Source of the DNA: Rhizobium leguminosarum bv. trifolii WSM2297
GTDB taxonomy: Bacteria > Pseudomonadota > Alphaproteobacteria > Rhizobiales > Rhizobiaceae
Direction of reading: 5' to 3'
DNA length: 64,000 nt
Assembly: GCF_000271845.1 (NCBI RefSeq)
Contig: NZ_JH719395.1
Coordinates: 2,511,624-2,575,623 of the forward strand
Under the pieces are notes generated by a model. That model did no database searches, had not been told where the DNA came from, and saw only the letters and a list, made by a program, of their open reading frames with translations. This document shows, piece by piece, positions 24,864 to 35,078 of this stretch. A program made the position numbers and the translations under genes. Within the stretch, counting starts at the first letter, position 1. Each line of letters starts with the position of its first letter.

Positions 24864-26288
24864 ATGAAATTCGGCACGAGCGGCCTTCGCGGGCTTTCAG
24901 TGGATCTCAAGGGACGCGCCTCTGCGCTTTATGCAACGGCGTTCGGCAAATATCTGCTGCAGACCGGCAAAGCGCAGGTCGGCGATGCCATCCTGATCGG
25001 CCGCGATTTTCGCGATTCGAGCCCTGAAATCTCCGGAAATTGTGCCGGCGCACTCGCGGCGCTCGGCTTCCGGGTATTGGACTGCGGCAATGTCCCGACA
25101 CCCGCCCTTGCCCTCTATGGCCTCGAGAGCAACGCGGCGTGCCTGATGGTTACGGGCTCGCATATTCCGGCAGACCGCAACGGCATCAAGTTCTATCGCC
25201 CCGACGGGGAGATCGACAAATCGGACGAGGCGGATATCACCGGACGGGCGGCCGAGATCGAACGAACCGGCGAGGCCGTTGCAGAGGCACCGGGTAAGAC
25301 CGAAGATCATGAGGCGATCTGCCGGCAGCTCTTTTTCGAACGTAATGCCGGCCTGCTGCCGCAAGGCGCGCTATCCGGCCTGAAGATCGGCGTCTACCAG
25401 CACAGCACTGTCGCCCGCGACCTGCTGGTCGACGTTCTCGCCCATTACGGCGCCGAAATCTCCGCTCTCGGGCGTTCGGAGAGTTTCATTCCCGTCGACA
25501 CCGAGGCCGTTTCCGACGAGACGGTCACGTTGCTGAAGCGCTGGGCGTCCGAGCACAAGTTCGACGCGATCGTCTCGACCGATGGCGACGGCGACCGCCC
25601 GCTGGTCGCAGACGAAACCGGCATGCCGCTGCGCGGCGACCTTCTCGGCCTTGTCGCAGCCAATTTTCTCGGCGCCGGCACGGTAGTGACACCGGTGACC
25701 TCCAATTCCGGCATCGAGGCCGCAGGCTCTTTCGCCGTCAGGCGCACCCGCGTCGGCTCGCCCTTCGTCATCGCGGACATGGACGAGGCCGTAGCCGCCG
25801 GCGCGGATCATGTGATGGGCTTTGAAGCCAATGGCGGGCTGCTGACCGCAACCCCTTTCGATATCAACGGCAGATCCGTTCGCGCCTTGCCGACGCGCGA
25901 TTGTTTTCTTCCGATGCTCGCGATCCTGTCGCTCGCCGCTACTCGCAGGCAATCGCTTTCGGCGGTTGCCGCCTCCTATCATCTGCCCTTTGCCGCCGCC
26001 GATCGCCTGGAGAATTTTCCGTTGGAGACGAGTGCTGCGCTGATGGAGCATCTGCGCGCCTCCAATGAAAACCTTGTCGCTTTCCTGCAGCCGGTCGGCG
26101 AGGTGGCGGCGAAATCCGACATCGACGGCCTTCGCGTGACGCTGAAAGACGGCAGGATCATTCACTTCCGCCCTTCCGGCAATGCGCCCGAAATGCGCTG
26201 CTACGTTGAAGCCGGGAGCGAAACCGACGCCCTGGATCTGCTGAAGACAGGGCTCACCCGAATTACGGACTGGGCAGACGCCCGCTAA
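24864..26288 (+). CDS. noeK: NoeK/ManB, phosphomannomutase
   Basis: A 474-residue alpha-D-phosphohexomutase converting mannose-6-phosphate to mannose-1-phosphate. The N-terminus KFGTSGLRG binds substrate phosphate, TGSHIPADRNGIKFY contains the phosphorylated serine, STDGDGDRPL the magnesium loop, GFEANGG the sugar-binding loop and RPSGNAPEMR the C-terminal phosphate-binding loop. It is followed after 37 bases by noeJ, so the two genes deliver GDP-mannose for surface polysaccharides and fucose-type sugars. The active-site SHIPADRNGIKFY variant differs slightly from the usual SHNP but keeps Ser and His. Confidence 0.92.
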   Translation: MKFGTSGLRGLSVDLKGRASALYATAFGKYLLQTGKAQVGDAILIGRDFRDSSPEISGNCAGALAALGFRVLDCGNVPTPALALYGLESNAACLMVTGSHIPADRNGIKFYRPDGEIDKSDEADITGRAAEIERTGEAVAEAPGKTEDHEAICRQLFFERNAGLLPQGALSGLKIGVYQHSTVARDLLVDVLAHYGAEISALGRSESFIPVDTEAVSDETVTLLKRWASEHKFDAIVSTDGDGDRPLVADETGMPLRGDLLGLVAANFLGAGTVVTPVTSNSGIEAAGSFAVRRTRVGSPFVIADMDEAVAAGADHVMGFEANGGLLTATPFDINGRSVRALPTRDCFLPMLAILSLAATRRQSLSAVAASYHLPFAAADRLENFPLETSAALMEHLRASNENLVAFLQPVGEVAAKSDIDGLRVTLKDGRIIHFRPSGNAPEMRCYVEAGSETDALDLLKTGLTRITDWADAR

Positions 26289-26325
26289 ACATGCCACGAA
26301 CAAGCTTTTTTCAAGGAACCCGCCT

Positions 26326-27753
26326 ATGACGCAGAAAATCGTTCCCGTGATCATGGCCGGCGGCAAAGGCACGCGGCTCTGGCCGCTCTCCCGTGCCACC
26401 GCACCGAAACAGTTCATCCAGTTCGTCGGCAACAAGACGCTGTTTCAGGAGACGCTCGAACGCGTTTCCAACCCGGAGCTTTATGAAGCCCCGATCGTCG
26501 TCACCAATGAGGAATTCCGCTTCCTGGTCGCCGAGCAGGCCCGCGCGCTAGCCGTCCCACTCGCCGCCGTGCTGCTTGAGCCCGTCGCCCGCAACACCGC
26601 CGCCGCGGTGGCCGCCGCCGCCACCCTTGCCACCGAGCTCTTCGGCAAGAACGCCATCATCCAGATGCTTGCCTCGGATCACGAGATCCTCGCCGACAAG
26701 AGCTATTTCGATTGCATCCGCATCGCCCGCGACGCCGCGGCTGACGGCAAGCTCGTCACCTTCGGCATTAGCCCAACCGAGCCGGCAACCGGTTACGGCT
26801 ATATCGAGATCGGCGATGCGCTCAAAAACGGCGCCCACAAGGTTAGCCGCTTCGTGGAGAAGCCGGCGTTGAAAGAGGCCGAGCGCATGCTCGCCGACGG
26901 CGGCTTCTACTGGAACTCCGGCATCTTCATGTTCCCGGTGGCGGAACTCATCGACGAACTGCAGGAATATGCCCCCGATGTGCTGAAAGCGGCGAGCAAG
27001 GCTGTTTCCAAGGCAAGCCGCGACCTCGACTTTACCCGCCTCGACGCCGACCATTTCGCCAAGAGCCCCGACATCTCAATCGACTACGCGATCATGGAAA
27101 AGACCTCCAAGGCTGCCGTCGTCCCCTCGCCGTTCAAATGGTCGGACATGGGAAGCTGGGATTCCGTCTGGAAATCGGGCGTGCGTGATGACAACGGCAA
27201 TGTCGCCGCTGCCAACACCACCGTCGTCAATACGCGCAACTCATTGGTCATGACCCACGGCGTGCATCTTGCCGTCCAGGGCATGGAGGATGTGGCCGTC
27301 ATCGCCAGCGAAGACGCCGTCTATGTCGGACCGCTCAAAGACAGCCAGAATGTCGGGCAATTGGTCAAGATGCTGGCCTCCTCTTCCGCCACGGCGAAAT
27401 TCACCGAAACCCATCCGACATCCTATCGTCCCTGGGGCGGCTACACCTCGATCTTCAACGGCGATCGTTTTCAGGTGAAGCGTATCTTCGTTACGCCGGG
27501 CAAGAAGCTTTCGCTGCAAAAACACCACCATCGCTCCGAACACTGGGTCGTCGTCAAGGGAACGGCCGAGGTGACGGTCGGAGAGACCGTGCGGATGCTG
27601 CGCGAAAACGAGAGCGTCTATATTCCGCTCGGCGAAGTCCATCGCCTCGCCAATCCCGGTAAGATCCTCCTCGAACTGATCGAGGTACAGACGGGCTCCT
27701 ATCTCGGCGAGGACGATATCATCCGCATTGTCGATGAGTTCGGAAGAACGTAA
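26326..27753 (+). CDS. noeJ: NoeJ/ManC, mannose-1-phosphate guanylyltransferase (bifunctional type)
   Basis: A 475-residue enzyme making GDP-mannose. The N-terminal nucleotidyltransferase has PVIMAGGKGTRLWPLSR and FVEKPAL; the C-terminal cupin domain (about 350-475) has RFQVKRIFVTPGKKL and HHHRSEHWVVVKGTA, the phosphomannose-isomerase type II part. It lies just downstream of noeK, which provides its substrate. The start is the ATG at 26326, with AAGGAAC upstream. GDP-mannose feeds LPS core and O-antigen and Nod-factor fucosylation in rhizobia. Confidence 0.93.
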   Translation: MTQKIVPVIMAGGKGTRLWPLSRATAPKQFIQFVGNKTLFQETLERVSNPELYEAPIVVTNEEFRFLVAEQARALAVPLAAVLLEPVARNTAAAVAAAATLATELFGKNAIIQMLASDHEILADKSYFDCIRIARDAAADGKLVTFGISPTEPATGYGYIEIGDALKNGAHKVSRFVEKPALKEAERMLADGGFYWNSGIFMFPVAELIDELQEYAPDVLKAASKAVSKASRDLDFTRLDADHFAKSPDISIDYAIMEKTSKAAVVPSPFKWSDMGSWDSVWKSGVRDDNGNVAAANTTVVNTRNSLVMTHGVHLAVQGMEDVAVIASEDAVYVGPLKDSQNVGQLVKMLASSSATAKFTETHPTSYRPWGGYTSIFNGDRFQVKRIFVTPGKKLSLQKHHHRSEHWVVVKGTAEVTVGETVRMLRENESVYIPLGEVHRLANPGKILLELIEVQTGSYLGEDDIIRIVDEFGRT

Positions 27754-27887
27754 CATCGTAGCCGAACTGCCGGCCAGGCCCAAACAATGCGCCGACTTTT
27801 CCGGCGCGACCGCCATCGCTGTTGAATTCGCTATTGGAAGTCTCGTAGAATGCACGTACCGAAAGACATGACTGGAGATATCCCCTG

Positions 27888-28193
27888 ATGCGCATCCTGC
27901 CCGCCCTCGCCGGATTTCTTGCAATCATGGTCCCGGGAATGGCGTTTGCCGAAACCGGAAAGATGCGAACCGCAAGCGAGGCCGAAATCCGCGAGCACCT
28001 GCCGGGCACGTCGGAACTAAAAGAAAGCAGCAACGGTTACGAATATCGCCAGGGCAATGCCAATGGCTATAAAATAAGCAATGGCCAGGTGTGCGTCCGC
28101 TTTCCCAACAAGTCGACCGACTGCGTCAACGTGAAGACCGACGGCGAGAAATTTCAGATGATCGACAAGAAGGGCGGCAGGACGAAATTTTGA
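27888..28193 (+). CDS. Small secreted protein of unknown function
   Basis: A 101-residue protein with a signal peptide (hydrophobic residues 4-18, cleavage after AFA), giving a mature part of about 80 residues. That part holds EIREHLPGTSELKESSNGYEY and two cysteines (QVCVRF, TDCVNV) likely to form a disulfide. I do not recognise a characterised family, though similar short periplasmic proteins occur in rhizobia. GGAGAT lies upstream of the ATG. It is separated from noeJ by 134 bases and converges on the EEP-family gene. Confidence 0.65.
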   Translation: MRILPALAGFLAIMVPGMAFAETGKMRTASEAEIREHLPGTSELKESSNGYEYRQGNANGYKISNGQVCVRFPNKSTDCVNVKTDGEKFQMIDKKGGRTKF

Positions 28194-28207
28194 CTTTGAC
28201 CGGCAAC

Positions 28208-29164
28208 TTATTTTGCCGGTGAATTTTCACCGTTCCCGTCAAGAACGAATTCGGCGATCAAACCGGAATGGTTCGAGCCAAGATTGTCATCGAGACGCCT
28301 CAGCGATGTCAGATGAAGCGGCGGGCGCGCAAATATGTGATCGATGGCGATCCCCCATGAGCCGGCCGCAATCGGCCATGTCGCCGGTTCGGGCGCGATC
28401 GTCTTCAGTCCCTGTTTACGCAGGAAAGCCTGGATGCTCGGGGCGATTGACGAAGAATTGAAATCACCTGCCAGCACCACAGGGCCGTCGATCGAACCAA
28501 GCGTTTTGGCGAGATCTTCCAATTCAGCCATCTGGAAATCGTCGAAGTATGGTTTGGTCAGATGCGCCGAAACCAGATTGATGGTTTCGCCGCCGAACTC
28601 GACGCTCGATATAACCAGCCTGTTTTTCCGCAGACTGCCCATGCTTGCGACCTGCCGGCTGACGAACGGGCGTTTGGACAGCACCAGCGTATCGCACGTA
28701 TCCTTCCCGGTGTCGCAGCCGATATGATAGGGATAGGCCTTGAACAATTGCTGCAAATGGAAGGTCAGCGGCTTGGCTTCCAGCAAATTGACGACATCGG
28801 CGTTCGAAGCGATCACCATGTCGGTGATTGCAGTCGAGTTTGTCCAGTTGTCGATCGCGATGTTGAACGACATCAGACGAAAAAGCGGCGGCCTGTCCGT
28901 GCCTCTCTCCTCCCCCGAAAACTCGCGCAGCATGATGACGCCGTGAGCGAGGAGCAGAAGCGAGACAAACAGCAGGACGAAGCCGTAAATCTGTCGTCTG
29001 ACAGCCAGAATGATCAGGCTGGCGGCAACAAAGACCACGCCGAAGTGCATCTGAAAGCTGTAGAGAAAGGACAGCAGCCAGAAGTTCGTGACATAGCGTA
29101 AGGACACGATCGCGATGGCAACGGTCAGAAACGCACAGAGAATCCAATAAATTATCTCTCTCAT
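28208..29164 (-). CDS. Membrane-anchored endonuclease/exonuclease/phosphatase (EEP) family protein
   Basis: A 318-residue protein. The first 85 residues contain three hydrophobic segments (IIYWILCAFLTVAIAIV; FGVVFVAASLIILAV; FVLLFVSLLLLAHGV). An EEP domain follows: FRLMSFNIAID, DVVNLLEAKP, VLAGDFNSSS and AIDHIFA with a final GSNHSGLIAEF, which give the acidic metal ligands and catalytic His. The membrane-anchored form points to a phosphodiesterase or sphingomyelinase-like hydrolase acting outside the cytoplasm; substrate unknown. The ATG at 29164 was chosen since the first helix begins there. Confidence 0.78.
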   Translation of the reverse strand: MREIIYWILCAFLTVAIAIVSLRYVTNFWLLSFLYSFQMHFGVVFVAASLIILAVRRQIYGFVLLFVSLLLLAHGVIMLREFSGEERGTDRPPLFRLMSFNIAIDNWTNSTAITDMVIASNADVVNLLEAKPLTFHLQQLFKAYPYHIGCDTGKDTCDTLVLSKRPFVSRQVASMGSLRKNRLVISSVEFGGETINLVSAHLTKPYFDDFQMAELEDLAKTLGSIDGPVVLAGDFNSSSIAPSIQAFLRKQGLKTIAPEPATWPIAAGSWGIAIDHIFARPPLHLTSLRRLDDNLGSNHSGLIAEFVLDGNGENSPAK

Positions 29165-29435
29165 CGATCCCGACCTGCTTGCAGACGACCCGCCGGCCAT
29201 AACATGCAGGCGACTATGCCGCAATGCAACATAATGACCGATGCCGCGGCCGGCCTTGGACGACATCGACGGGCCGCCGTCGTCCGGCAGGCGAATATGC
29301 CGGCCACTGCAGCAATGGCGGCCGCCGCCTTCTCTTTCAAAGATCTATCGACTCGGCCTCTTCTTATCTTGTAAGTGGGGTCACGCGATACGGAATCGGC
29401 TTTTGCCATCGGCAGCGAGCCGAGAGAAGGTGGGA

Positions 29436-30452
29436 ATGCGCTACTTTATTACGGGCACAGCCGGCTTTATCGGTTTTCATCTGGCCAGGCGCCTGCTGCA
29501 GGAGGGGCACGAGGTCACAGGTTTCGACGGCCTCACTCCCTATTACAACGTCAAGCTCAAGGAGATGCGCCATGCCGCTCTCTCCCAGTTTCCGTCCTTC
29601 AAGCCCGTCATATCAATGCTCGAGGACCGCGAAGCGCTGGAGGCAGCTGTTGTCGCGGCCAAGCCGGATATCCTGATCCACCTCGCCGCCCAGGCCGGTG
29701 TGCGCTACAGCCTGGAAAATCCCGAGGCCTATCTTCGATCGAACGTCGAAGGCTCGTGGAACATCATGGAAATCGCCCGGCGCGTCGAAATCCGCCACCT
29801 GATGCTGGCCTCGACATCGTCGATCTACGGTGCCAATGCGACCGTGCCTTTCCATGAGACCGATCGCGCCGACGAGCCACTGACCATTTATGCCGCGACG
29901 AAGAAATCGATGGAACTGATGGCGCATAGCTACGCCCATCTTCACAAGATTCCGACCACGGCCTTTCGCTTCTTCACGGTTTACGGCCCATGGGGCCGGC
30001 CCGACATGGCATTGTTCAAATTCACCAAGAACATGCTCGAAGGCCAGCCGATCGAGATCTACGGCGAAGGCAATATGAGCCGTGACTTCACCTATATCGA
30101 CGATCTCGTTGAGGGGATCGTCAGGCTGTCGGCAATCGCGCCTGGCGAGGATAACCGTCTCGACAACGTGGCGGTCGAAACGCTTTCGCGCCAAGCCCCC
30201 TTCCGCGTCGTCAATATTGGCGGCGGCCAGCCGGTTAGCCTGATGGATTTCGTCGAAACGGTGGAAAAGGCGCTCGGCCGTCCTGCCATCCGCAAGATGC
30301 TGGCGATGCAGAAGGGTGACGTGCCGCGCACCTTTGCGGCCCCCGATCTGCTCGTCGCGCTGACGGGTTACAAGCCGGATACGACTTTGGACGTCGGCGT
30401 CAGGGCCTTCGTCGATTGGTATCTCGACGTGCGCGGCGAACTCGACGCCTAA
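29436..30452 (+). CDS. lpsL: LpsL, UDP-glucuronate 4-epimerase
   Basis: A 338-residue short-chain dehydrogenase/reductase-type epimerase that interconverts UDP-glucuronate and UDP-galacturonate. The NAD motif is [15 protein letters not shown], followed by [15 protein letters not shown] and the catalytic YAATKKSME (Tyr-x-x-x-Lys) with an upstream [10 protein letters not shown]. The length and [12 protein letters not shown] stretch are typical of LpsL/GlaKI. GAAGGTGGGA precedes the ATG at 29436. With RkpK it supplies galacturonate for LPS core. It stands alone. Confidence 0.92.
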   Translation: MRYFITGTAGFIGFHLARRLLQEGHEVTGFDGLTPYYNVKLKEMRHAALSQFPSFKPVISMLEDREALEAAVVAAKPDILIHLAAQAGVRYSLENPEAYLRSNVEGSWNIMEIARRVEIRHLMLASTSSIYGANATVPFHETDRADEPLTIYAATKKSMELMAHSYAHLHKIPTTAFRFFTVYGPWGRPDMALFKFTKNMLEGQPIEIYGEGNMSRDFTYIDDLVEGIVRLSAIAPGEDNRLDNVAVETLSRQAPFRVVNIGGGQPVSLMDFVETVEKALGRPAIRKMLAMQKGDVPRTFAAPDLLVALTGYKPDTTLDVGVRAFVDWYLDVRGELDA

Positions 30453-30482
30453 CTTATCTGCCGAACTGTTTCAGTTAAGACG

Positions 30483-30797
30483 TCAGCGCAGAAGCGTCAC
30501 CGCCTCTACGACGTCAATGGCAGTCGCAAACACATAGTCGACGACAACAGTCAGGCGCTGCGAATAGGCCTTGAGCTGATAGCTTTCACCTGCGACCGTG
30601 GCGGGGCTGCGCAGGACGAAAGGCACAGCTGGGCGCACGAAACCAGCGCGTGTCGTCAACGGGACCTCGGGCGAATGGCCGATGGCGGAGGTGTACATCA
30701 GGTCGCGGCCAAGGCTGGCGGGACCGATGGCGAGCGCCGGCCCGGTCGCGGCAGTGATGGTTAGAGTCAAAGCGATGGCGGCGAGAGTTTTGTGCAT
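30483..30797 (-). CDS. Small secreted protein of unknown function
   Basis: A 104-residue protein with a signal peptide (cleavage near ALA, residue 23) and a mature part with TTRAGFVRPAVPFVLRSPA and a hydrophobic C-terminal stretch TVVVDYVFATAIDVVEAV. No known family recognised. GGGGA lies 7 bases upstream of the ATG at 30797; the open frame upstream lacks a start signal. It converges on lpsL. Confidence 0.55.
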   Translation of the reverse strand: MHKTLAAIALTLTITAATGPALAIGPASLGRDLMYTSAIGHSPEVPLTTRAGFVRPAVPFVLRSPATVAGESYQLKAYSQRLTVVVDYVFATAIDVVEAVTLLR

Positions 30798-31060
30798 GTC
30801 GAAGTCCCCGTTTGCGGATCGGCGGGCTTTCGGTTCGCCCGTCTCCAAACGATCGACGCGTCTGTCCACGCTTCGGTCGCTTTCATGGGAACACTCTACA
30901 CATCAGTATTTGCAGGGCTTTTAAGCGGATCAGTCAAATTTTACGAAATTTGTTTTTCTCGGAAAAGGTCTCGGAACCATGGTAAAAAATGCATTCGGCC
31001 CGCAGGCTGAGAGCGTACATCGGCGAAATACATGCCGACGAACTGACGCTGCATCGCGGT

Positions 31061-31213
31061 CTAGAGGACGCGATCCAGCTTCTTGTTGATATGCAGGTTC
31101 GGCATCAATCCCGCGCTCTGCGCGGCATGATAGGATTCCCGCGCCGCATCGAACGAGATCGACCACATGATGGCGCTGAGCAGCAGCGCGATAATATAAA
31201 TCTGGATACGCAT
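31061..31213 (-). CDS. Possible 50-residue single-span membrane protein
   Basis: The frame begins MRIQIYIIALLLSAIMWSIS, one hydrophobic segment, followed by a short helical tail ending NKKLDRVL. No convincing ribosome site precedes it (GGAT only), and no family is recognised. It lies alone in an AT-rich gap between two genes. Confidence 0.3.
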   Translation of the reverse strand: MRIQIYIIALLLSAIMWSISFDAARESYHAAQSAGLMPNLHINKKLDRVL

Positions 31214-31383
31214 TGCATCCGCGATACGGAAAGAGCAAGGCAGTTTTGTGTCAAAAAATGACCGTGGAAATAGAAAAAACCGCAAAACATTTTGTTCCCC
31301 AGCGAATGGCACCAGACACATTAGTGTCGTCAAAATTAGCGATAGTGCATTGCTACCTGTTAGCAGCCGACCCCGAGGCTTGA

Positions 31384-31416
31384 AGAGGTCCGTCGCCACG
31401 GACCTCTTTGCTTTTT
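31384..31416 (+). terminator. Orphan rho-independent terminator, possible 3' end of a small RNA
   Basis: Perfect 10-base stem AGAGGTCCGT/ACGGACCTCT with loop CGCC, followed by TTGCTTTTTC. The only gene to its left on the plus strand is lpsL, ending more than 900 bases away. Confidence 0.7.
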
Positions 31417-31554
31417 CTGGCCCACGGCAGGCAGCTGAACCAGTTGATACGATCGACGCGGAAGGCTGAGCGCAACATCAATCATCTCATCAATCTCGGC
31501 TTTAACGCCCTCTGATTGGCTAGCGATAGACCAGGCTTAACTCGGTTTGCCATT

Positions 31555-31584
31555 CAAAATATATCAATCGATTGACTTATTTTG
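31555..31584. promoter_or_regulatory. 30-bp inverted repeat, candidate operator of the TetR/CecR-type repressor
   Basis: The centre is the perfect palindrome TCAATCGATTGA (31564-31575). Symmetry continues outward to CAAAATA and TATTTTG, with only two mismatched base pairs over 30 bases. It ends 22 bases before the TetR-family ATG at 31607, an ideal place for autorepression of the whole ABC operon. Confidence 0.72.
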
Positions 31585-31606
31585 TCAGCGGCGTTATAAA
31601 ACTGTC

Positions 31607-32314
31607 ATGACCCAACAACGCGACAACCAGGTTCCGCCAGCGTCAGCCCGCGCCGACATCGCGCGTCAGAAGATGCTGTCCGCTGCTCTCGACGTCTTCG
31701 GGCGCTACGGCTTCGACGGCGCCTCGACGCGCCAGCTGACCGAAGCCGCCGGCGTCAACCTGCAGGCCATCCCCTATTATTTCGGCAGCAAGGAAGGCCT
31801 TTATATCGCCACCGCCGAATATCTGATGGCCCGCATCGACACGCATGTCGGCGACATGAGGGCGCGCATCGGCGCGCATCTCCTGGCACTGGACGCCGCG
31901 AACAAGCCGCTTGCCGAAGCTGAAGCCCGTCGCTTCCTCACCGAAATTCTACAGACGATGGTGACGCTTTTCGTCGGCAAGGAATCCGAATCCTGGGCGC
32001 GCTTCCTGATCCGCGAGCAGATGGAGCCGACCGAAGCCTTCACACGGGTCTATCAGGGCATCATGCGGCCGATGATCGAGATGGGCCGGCGGCTGATCGG
32101 CGCCATCCTCGCTGAAGACCCCGCCTCCGAGCATGTACGCCTGCGCACCTTCACCCTTATCGGCAGCATTCTTGTGTTTCGCGTCACCCATGCGGCCGTC
32201 CTTGCCCAGATGGAATGGGACGCCGTCGGCCCAAAACAGGTGGAAATCTTGCGCGGCCTCGCCGCCGAACTGGTCGATGTGCTCGGCCCGTCAAAGAACG
32301 GAGGCGCAACATGA
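31607..32314 (+). CDS. TetR-family repressor, CecR (YbiH)-like
   Basis: A 235-residue regulator. The N-terminal helix-turn-helix is [20 protein letters not shown] followed by [20 protein letters not shown]; the C-terminal half ([14 protein letters not shown]) is of the CecR/DUF1956 type. In E. coli CecR controls ybhGFSR and antibiotic sensitivity, and here the same four transporter genes follow. The start at 31607 is directly downstream of a 30-bp inverted repeat. It overlaps the next gene by ATGA. Confidence 0.88.
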   Translation: MTQQRDNQVPPASARADIARQKMLSAALDVFGRYGFDGASTRQLTEAAGVNLQAIPYYFGSKEGLYIATAEYLMARIDTHVGDMRARIGAHLLALDAANKPLAEAEARRFLTEILQTMVTLFVGKESESWARFLIREQMEPTEAFTRVYQGIMRPMIEMGRRLIGAILAEDPASEHVRLRTFTLIGSILVFRVTHAAVLAQMEWDAVGPKQVEILRGLAAELVDVLGPSKNGGAT

Positions 32315-33324
32315 AACGCCTCCTGCCTGTCGCCCTCCTTCTCCTCGTCGCGGCAGGCGCCGCCGCCTGGTGGTACGGCCTGCCCGAAAAGCTCGGCTGG
32401 CTGCCCGAGGCCCACCGCGAATTCGTCCTTTACGGCAATGTCGATATTCGCCAGGTCTCGCTCGGTTTCCGCGTCAGCGGCCGCCTCTCCGAACTCCGAG
32501 TCGATGAGGGCGATGTGGTCAAGAGCGGAACGGTCCTGGCCAAGCTCGATGCCGCACCCTATGAATTTACCGTCCGCTCCGGAGAAGCCAATGTCGCGGC
32601 CCTTCGGGCAACGCTCGTCAAGCTGAAGGCCGGGCCGCGGCCGACCGAGATCGCCCAGGCGCGCGCCGCCTATGACGAGAGCCTCGCCGATCTGCAGAAT
32701 GCCAACCTCGCTTACGATCGCGCCCGCCAGCTGCGCCCGCAGGGCACGATTTCCGAGGCAAGCCTCGACCAGGCGACCGCGGCAAAGGCGATGGCCGCCG
32801 CCCGCTCCGCCTCCGCCAACGAGGCGCTGAAGCTGCTGCAGGAGGGTTCGCGCGTCGAGGATATCGCCGCAGCCGACGCGCAGGTGAAGGCTGCCGAGGC
32901 GAGCCTTGCCTCGGCCCGCACGTCGCTAGAAGATACCGAGCTGCGCGCCCCGAATGACGGCGTCATGCTCTCGCGTGTGCGGGAAAATGGCGCGATCGTC
33001 TCGCCGGCCGATACCGTTTTCGTACTATCGCTGACCGAGCCGGTCTGGGTGCGCAGCTATGTCGCCGAACCCGATCTCGGCCGCATCCATCCCGGCATGA
33101 AGGTTTCCGTTGCCTCTGATACTGCGCCCGACAAGCCCTATGAGGGCACGGTCGGCTTCATCTCGCCGGTCGCCGAATTCACCCCGAAATCGGTGGAGAC
33201 GCCGGAACTCAGGTCCGACCTCGTCTACCGCCTGAGGATCGTCATCGACAAGCCCGGCCCTGATCTGCGCCAGGGCATGCCGGTCACGGTGCGCCTTGCC
33301 TCGCCGACGGCAGAAGGACGATGA
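32311..33324 (+). CDS. HlyD-family membrane fusion protein, YbhG-like
   Basis: A 337-residue periplasmic adaptor. A single N-terminal membrane segment ([20 protein letters not shown]) is followed by a lipoyl half-motif ([20 protein letters not shown]), a coiled-coil hairpin with Ala-rich helices (about 95-205), the second half-lipoyl [20 protein letters not shown] and a beta-barrel. It links the ABC pump to the envelope. Overlaps with both neighbours (ATGA at each end) show a coupled operon. Confidence 0.9.
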   Translation: MKRLLPVALLLLVAAGAAAWWYGLPEKLGWLPEAHREFVLYGNVDIRQVSLGFRVSGRLSELRVDEGDVVKSGTVLAKLDAAPYEFTVRSGEANVAALRATLVKLKAGPRPTEIAQARAAYDESLADLQNANLAYDRARQLRPQGTISEASLDQATAAKAMAAARSASANEALKLLQEGSRVEDIAAADAQVKAAEASLASARTSLEDTELRAPNDGVMLSRVRENGAIVSPADTVFVLSLTEPVWVRSYVAEPDLGRIHPGMKVSVASDTAPDKPYEGTVGFISPVAEFTPKSVETPELRSDLVYRLRIVIDKPGPDLRQGMPVTVRLASPTAEGR

Positions 33325-35078
33325 CCGCCGCCGAGACCACCCCTCAGATCGATCCGGACGACAAGCCGCTCGTCCGGATCGACGGCGTCACCAAACGCTT
33401 CGGCGATGCACCCGCCGCCCTCGATGCCATCTCCGGCGTCATCGGCGGCGGCGCGATCACCGGCTTGGTCGGCCCAGACGGCGCCGGTAAGACGACGCTG
33501 ATCCGTCTGATGACCGGCCTAATGCTGCCCGATGCGGGGACAGTGGAAGTTCTCGGCTTCGACACCAGGAAGAACGCCGCCGGCATCCAGGCAGCGATCG
33601 GCTACATGCCGCAGCGCTTCGGCCTCTATGAAGACCTCTCGGTGCAGGAAAATCTCGATCTTTATGCCGATCTGCGCGGCCTGGCGAAAAGCGAACGCGC
33701 CGGCGCCTTCGATGAACTGCTCACCTTCACCGATCTCAAGCGTTTCACCGGCAGGCTGGCCGGCAAACTCTCCGGCGGCATGAAGCAAAAGCTCGGCCTG
33801 GCCTGCGCGCTTTTGAAGAAGCCTCGCCTGCTGCTGCTCGACGAACCCGGGGTCGGCGTCGACCCGATCTCGCGCCGCGACCTCTGGAAGATGGTCGAGA
33901 ACCTGACGAAAGAGGGCATCGGCGTGCTCTGGTCGACCGCCTATCTGGACGAGGCGGAAGCCTGCGACCATGTGCTGCTGCTCAATCAAGGAAAGCTGCT
34001 CTTCTCGGGAAAACCGCAGGAGATGACCGAGCGTGTCAATGACCGGGTCTTCAGACTATCCAATGCTACCGGCCGCCGCCGGCAGGTGCTTGCCGAACTC
34101 TTGCAGGCCGATGGCGTCATCGACGGCGTGATGCAGGGCGACGCGATCCGCCTGGTGGCGGCCAAGGACAAAAAGCCCGATATCGGCAAGGCCGGCGACG
34201 GCGCATCGCTAGCCCCGGCCCCGCCCCGCTTCGAGGATGCGTTTGTCGACATGCTGGGCGGCGGTCCCGGCAGCCGCTCCCGGCTTGCCGAGGCTCAGGA
34301 GCCGCTGAAGGCCGAGGGCGACCGGCCGGTGATCGAGGCCAAGGGCCTGACCAAGCGCTTCGGCGATTTTACTGCGGCGAACGACATCAGCTTCGATATT
34401 AGCCGCGGCGAAATCTTCGGCCTGCTCGGCCCGAATGGCGCCGGCAAATCCACCACCTTCAAGATGCTCTGCGGCCTGTTGAAGCCGACTGCAGGCGAAG
34501 GTCGCGTCGCCGGCTTCGACCTTCGCCGCGATGCCGCCGAAGCCCGCAACCAGCTCGGCTACATGGCGCAGAAATTCTCGCTCTACGGCGACCTCACCGT
34601 CATGCAGAATCTCGAATTCTTCGCCGGCGTCTATGGCCTCCGCGGGCAGCGCAAGCGCGAGCGGATCGAGCTGATGGTCAGCATTTTCGATTTCGGTCGC
34701 CACGCCCACGAACCCGCCAAGGATCTGCCGCTCGGCCTGAAGCAGCGCCTGGCGCTCGCCTGCGCCGTCATGCACGAACCGCGCGCCCTCTTCCTCGACG
34801 AACCGACCTCCGGCGTCGATCCGATCACCCGGCGCGAATTCTGGACGCATATCAATGCGCTGGTGGAAAAGGGCGTCACCGTGCTCGTCACCACCCACTT
34901 CATGGACGAGGCGGAATATTGCGACCGCATCTCGCTGATCTATCGTGGCCGCTCGATCGCGCTTGGCTCGCCGGATGAGTTGAAGGCCCAGGTCGCGACG
35001 AAAGAGCAGCCGGATCCGACGATGGAGGACGCCTTCATCGCCCTGGTGCAACAATCGGAAGCGGAGGATGCCGCATGA
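33321..35078 (+). CDS. Double ATPase subunit of an ABC efflux pump, YbhF-like
   Basis: A 585-residue fusion of two ABC ATPase domains. Domain 1: Walker [10 protein letters not shown], signature [12 protein letters not shown], Walker [13 protein letters not shown]. Domain 2 (from about residue 340): Walker [10 protein letters not shown], Walker [12 protein letters not shown], but the signature reads [12 protein letters not shown], so the second LSGGQ is degenerate. It is expected to power the YbhS/YbhR-type permease pair encoded next. Overlaps of four bases with both neighbours. Confidence 0.92.
   Translation: MTAAETTPQIDPDDKPLVRIDGVTKRFGDAPAALDAISGVIGGGAITGLVGPDGAGKTTLIRLMTGLMLPDAGTVEVLGFDTRKNAAGIQAAIGYMPQRFGLYEDLSVQENLDLYADLRGLAKSERAGAFDELLTFTDLKRFTGRLAGKLSGGMKQKLGLACALLKKPRLLLLDEPGVGVDPISRRDLWKMVENLTKEGIGVLWSTAYLDEAEACDHVLLLNQGKLLFSGKPQEMTERVNDRVFRLSNATGRRRQVLAELLQADGVIDGVMQGDAIRLVAAKDKKPDIGKAGDGASLAPAPPRFEDAFVDMLGGGPGSRSRLAEAQEPLKAEGDRPVIEAKGLTKRFGDFTAANDISFDISRGEIFGLLGPNGAGKSTTFKMLCGLLKPTAGEGRVAGFDLRRDAAEARNQLGYMAQKFSLYGDLTVMQNLEFFAGVYGLRGQRKRERIELMVSIFDFGRHAHEPAKDLPLGLKQRLALACAVMHEPRALFLDEPTSGVDPITRREFWTHINALVEKGVTVLVTTHFMDEAEYCDRISLIYRGRSIALGSPDELKAQVATKEQPDPTMEDAFIALVQQSEAEDAA

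Larger units (their letters stand above)
31214..31606. promoter_or_regulatory. 393-base non-coding region with an orphan terminator and the cecR-type operator
   Basis: No gene is supportable. It holds a strong rho-independent terminator at 31384-31410 that does not follow any plus-strand gene, and a large inverted repeat at 31555-31584 in front of the TetR gene. The AT-rich part 31240-31370 could encode a small RNA ending at the terminator. Confidence 0.5.
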
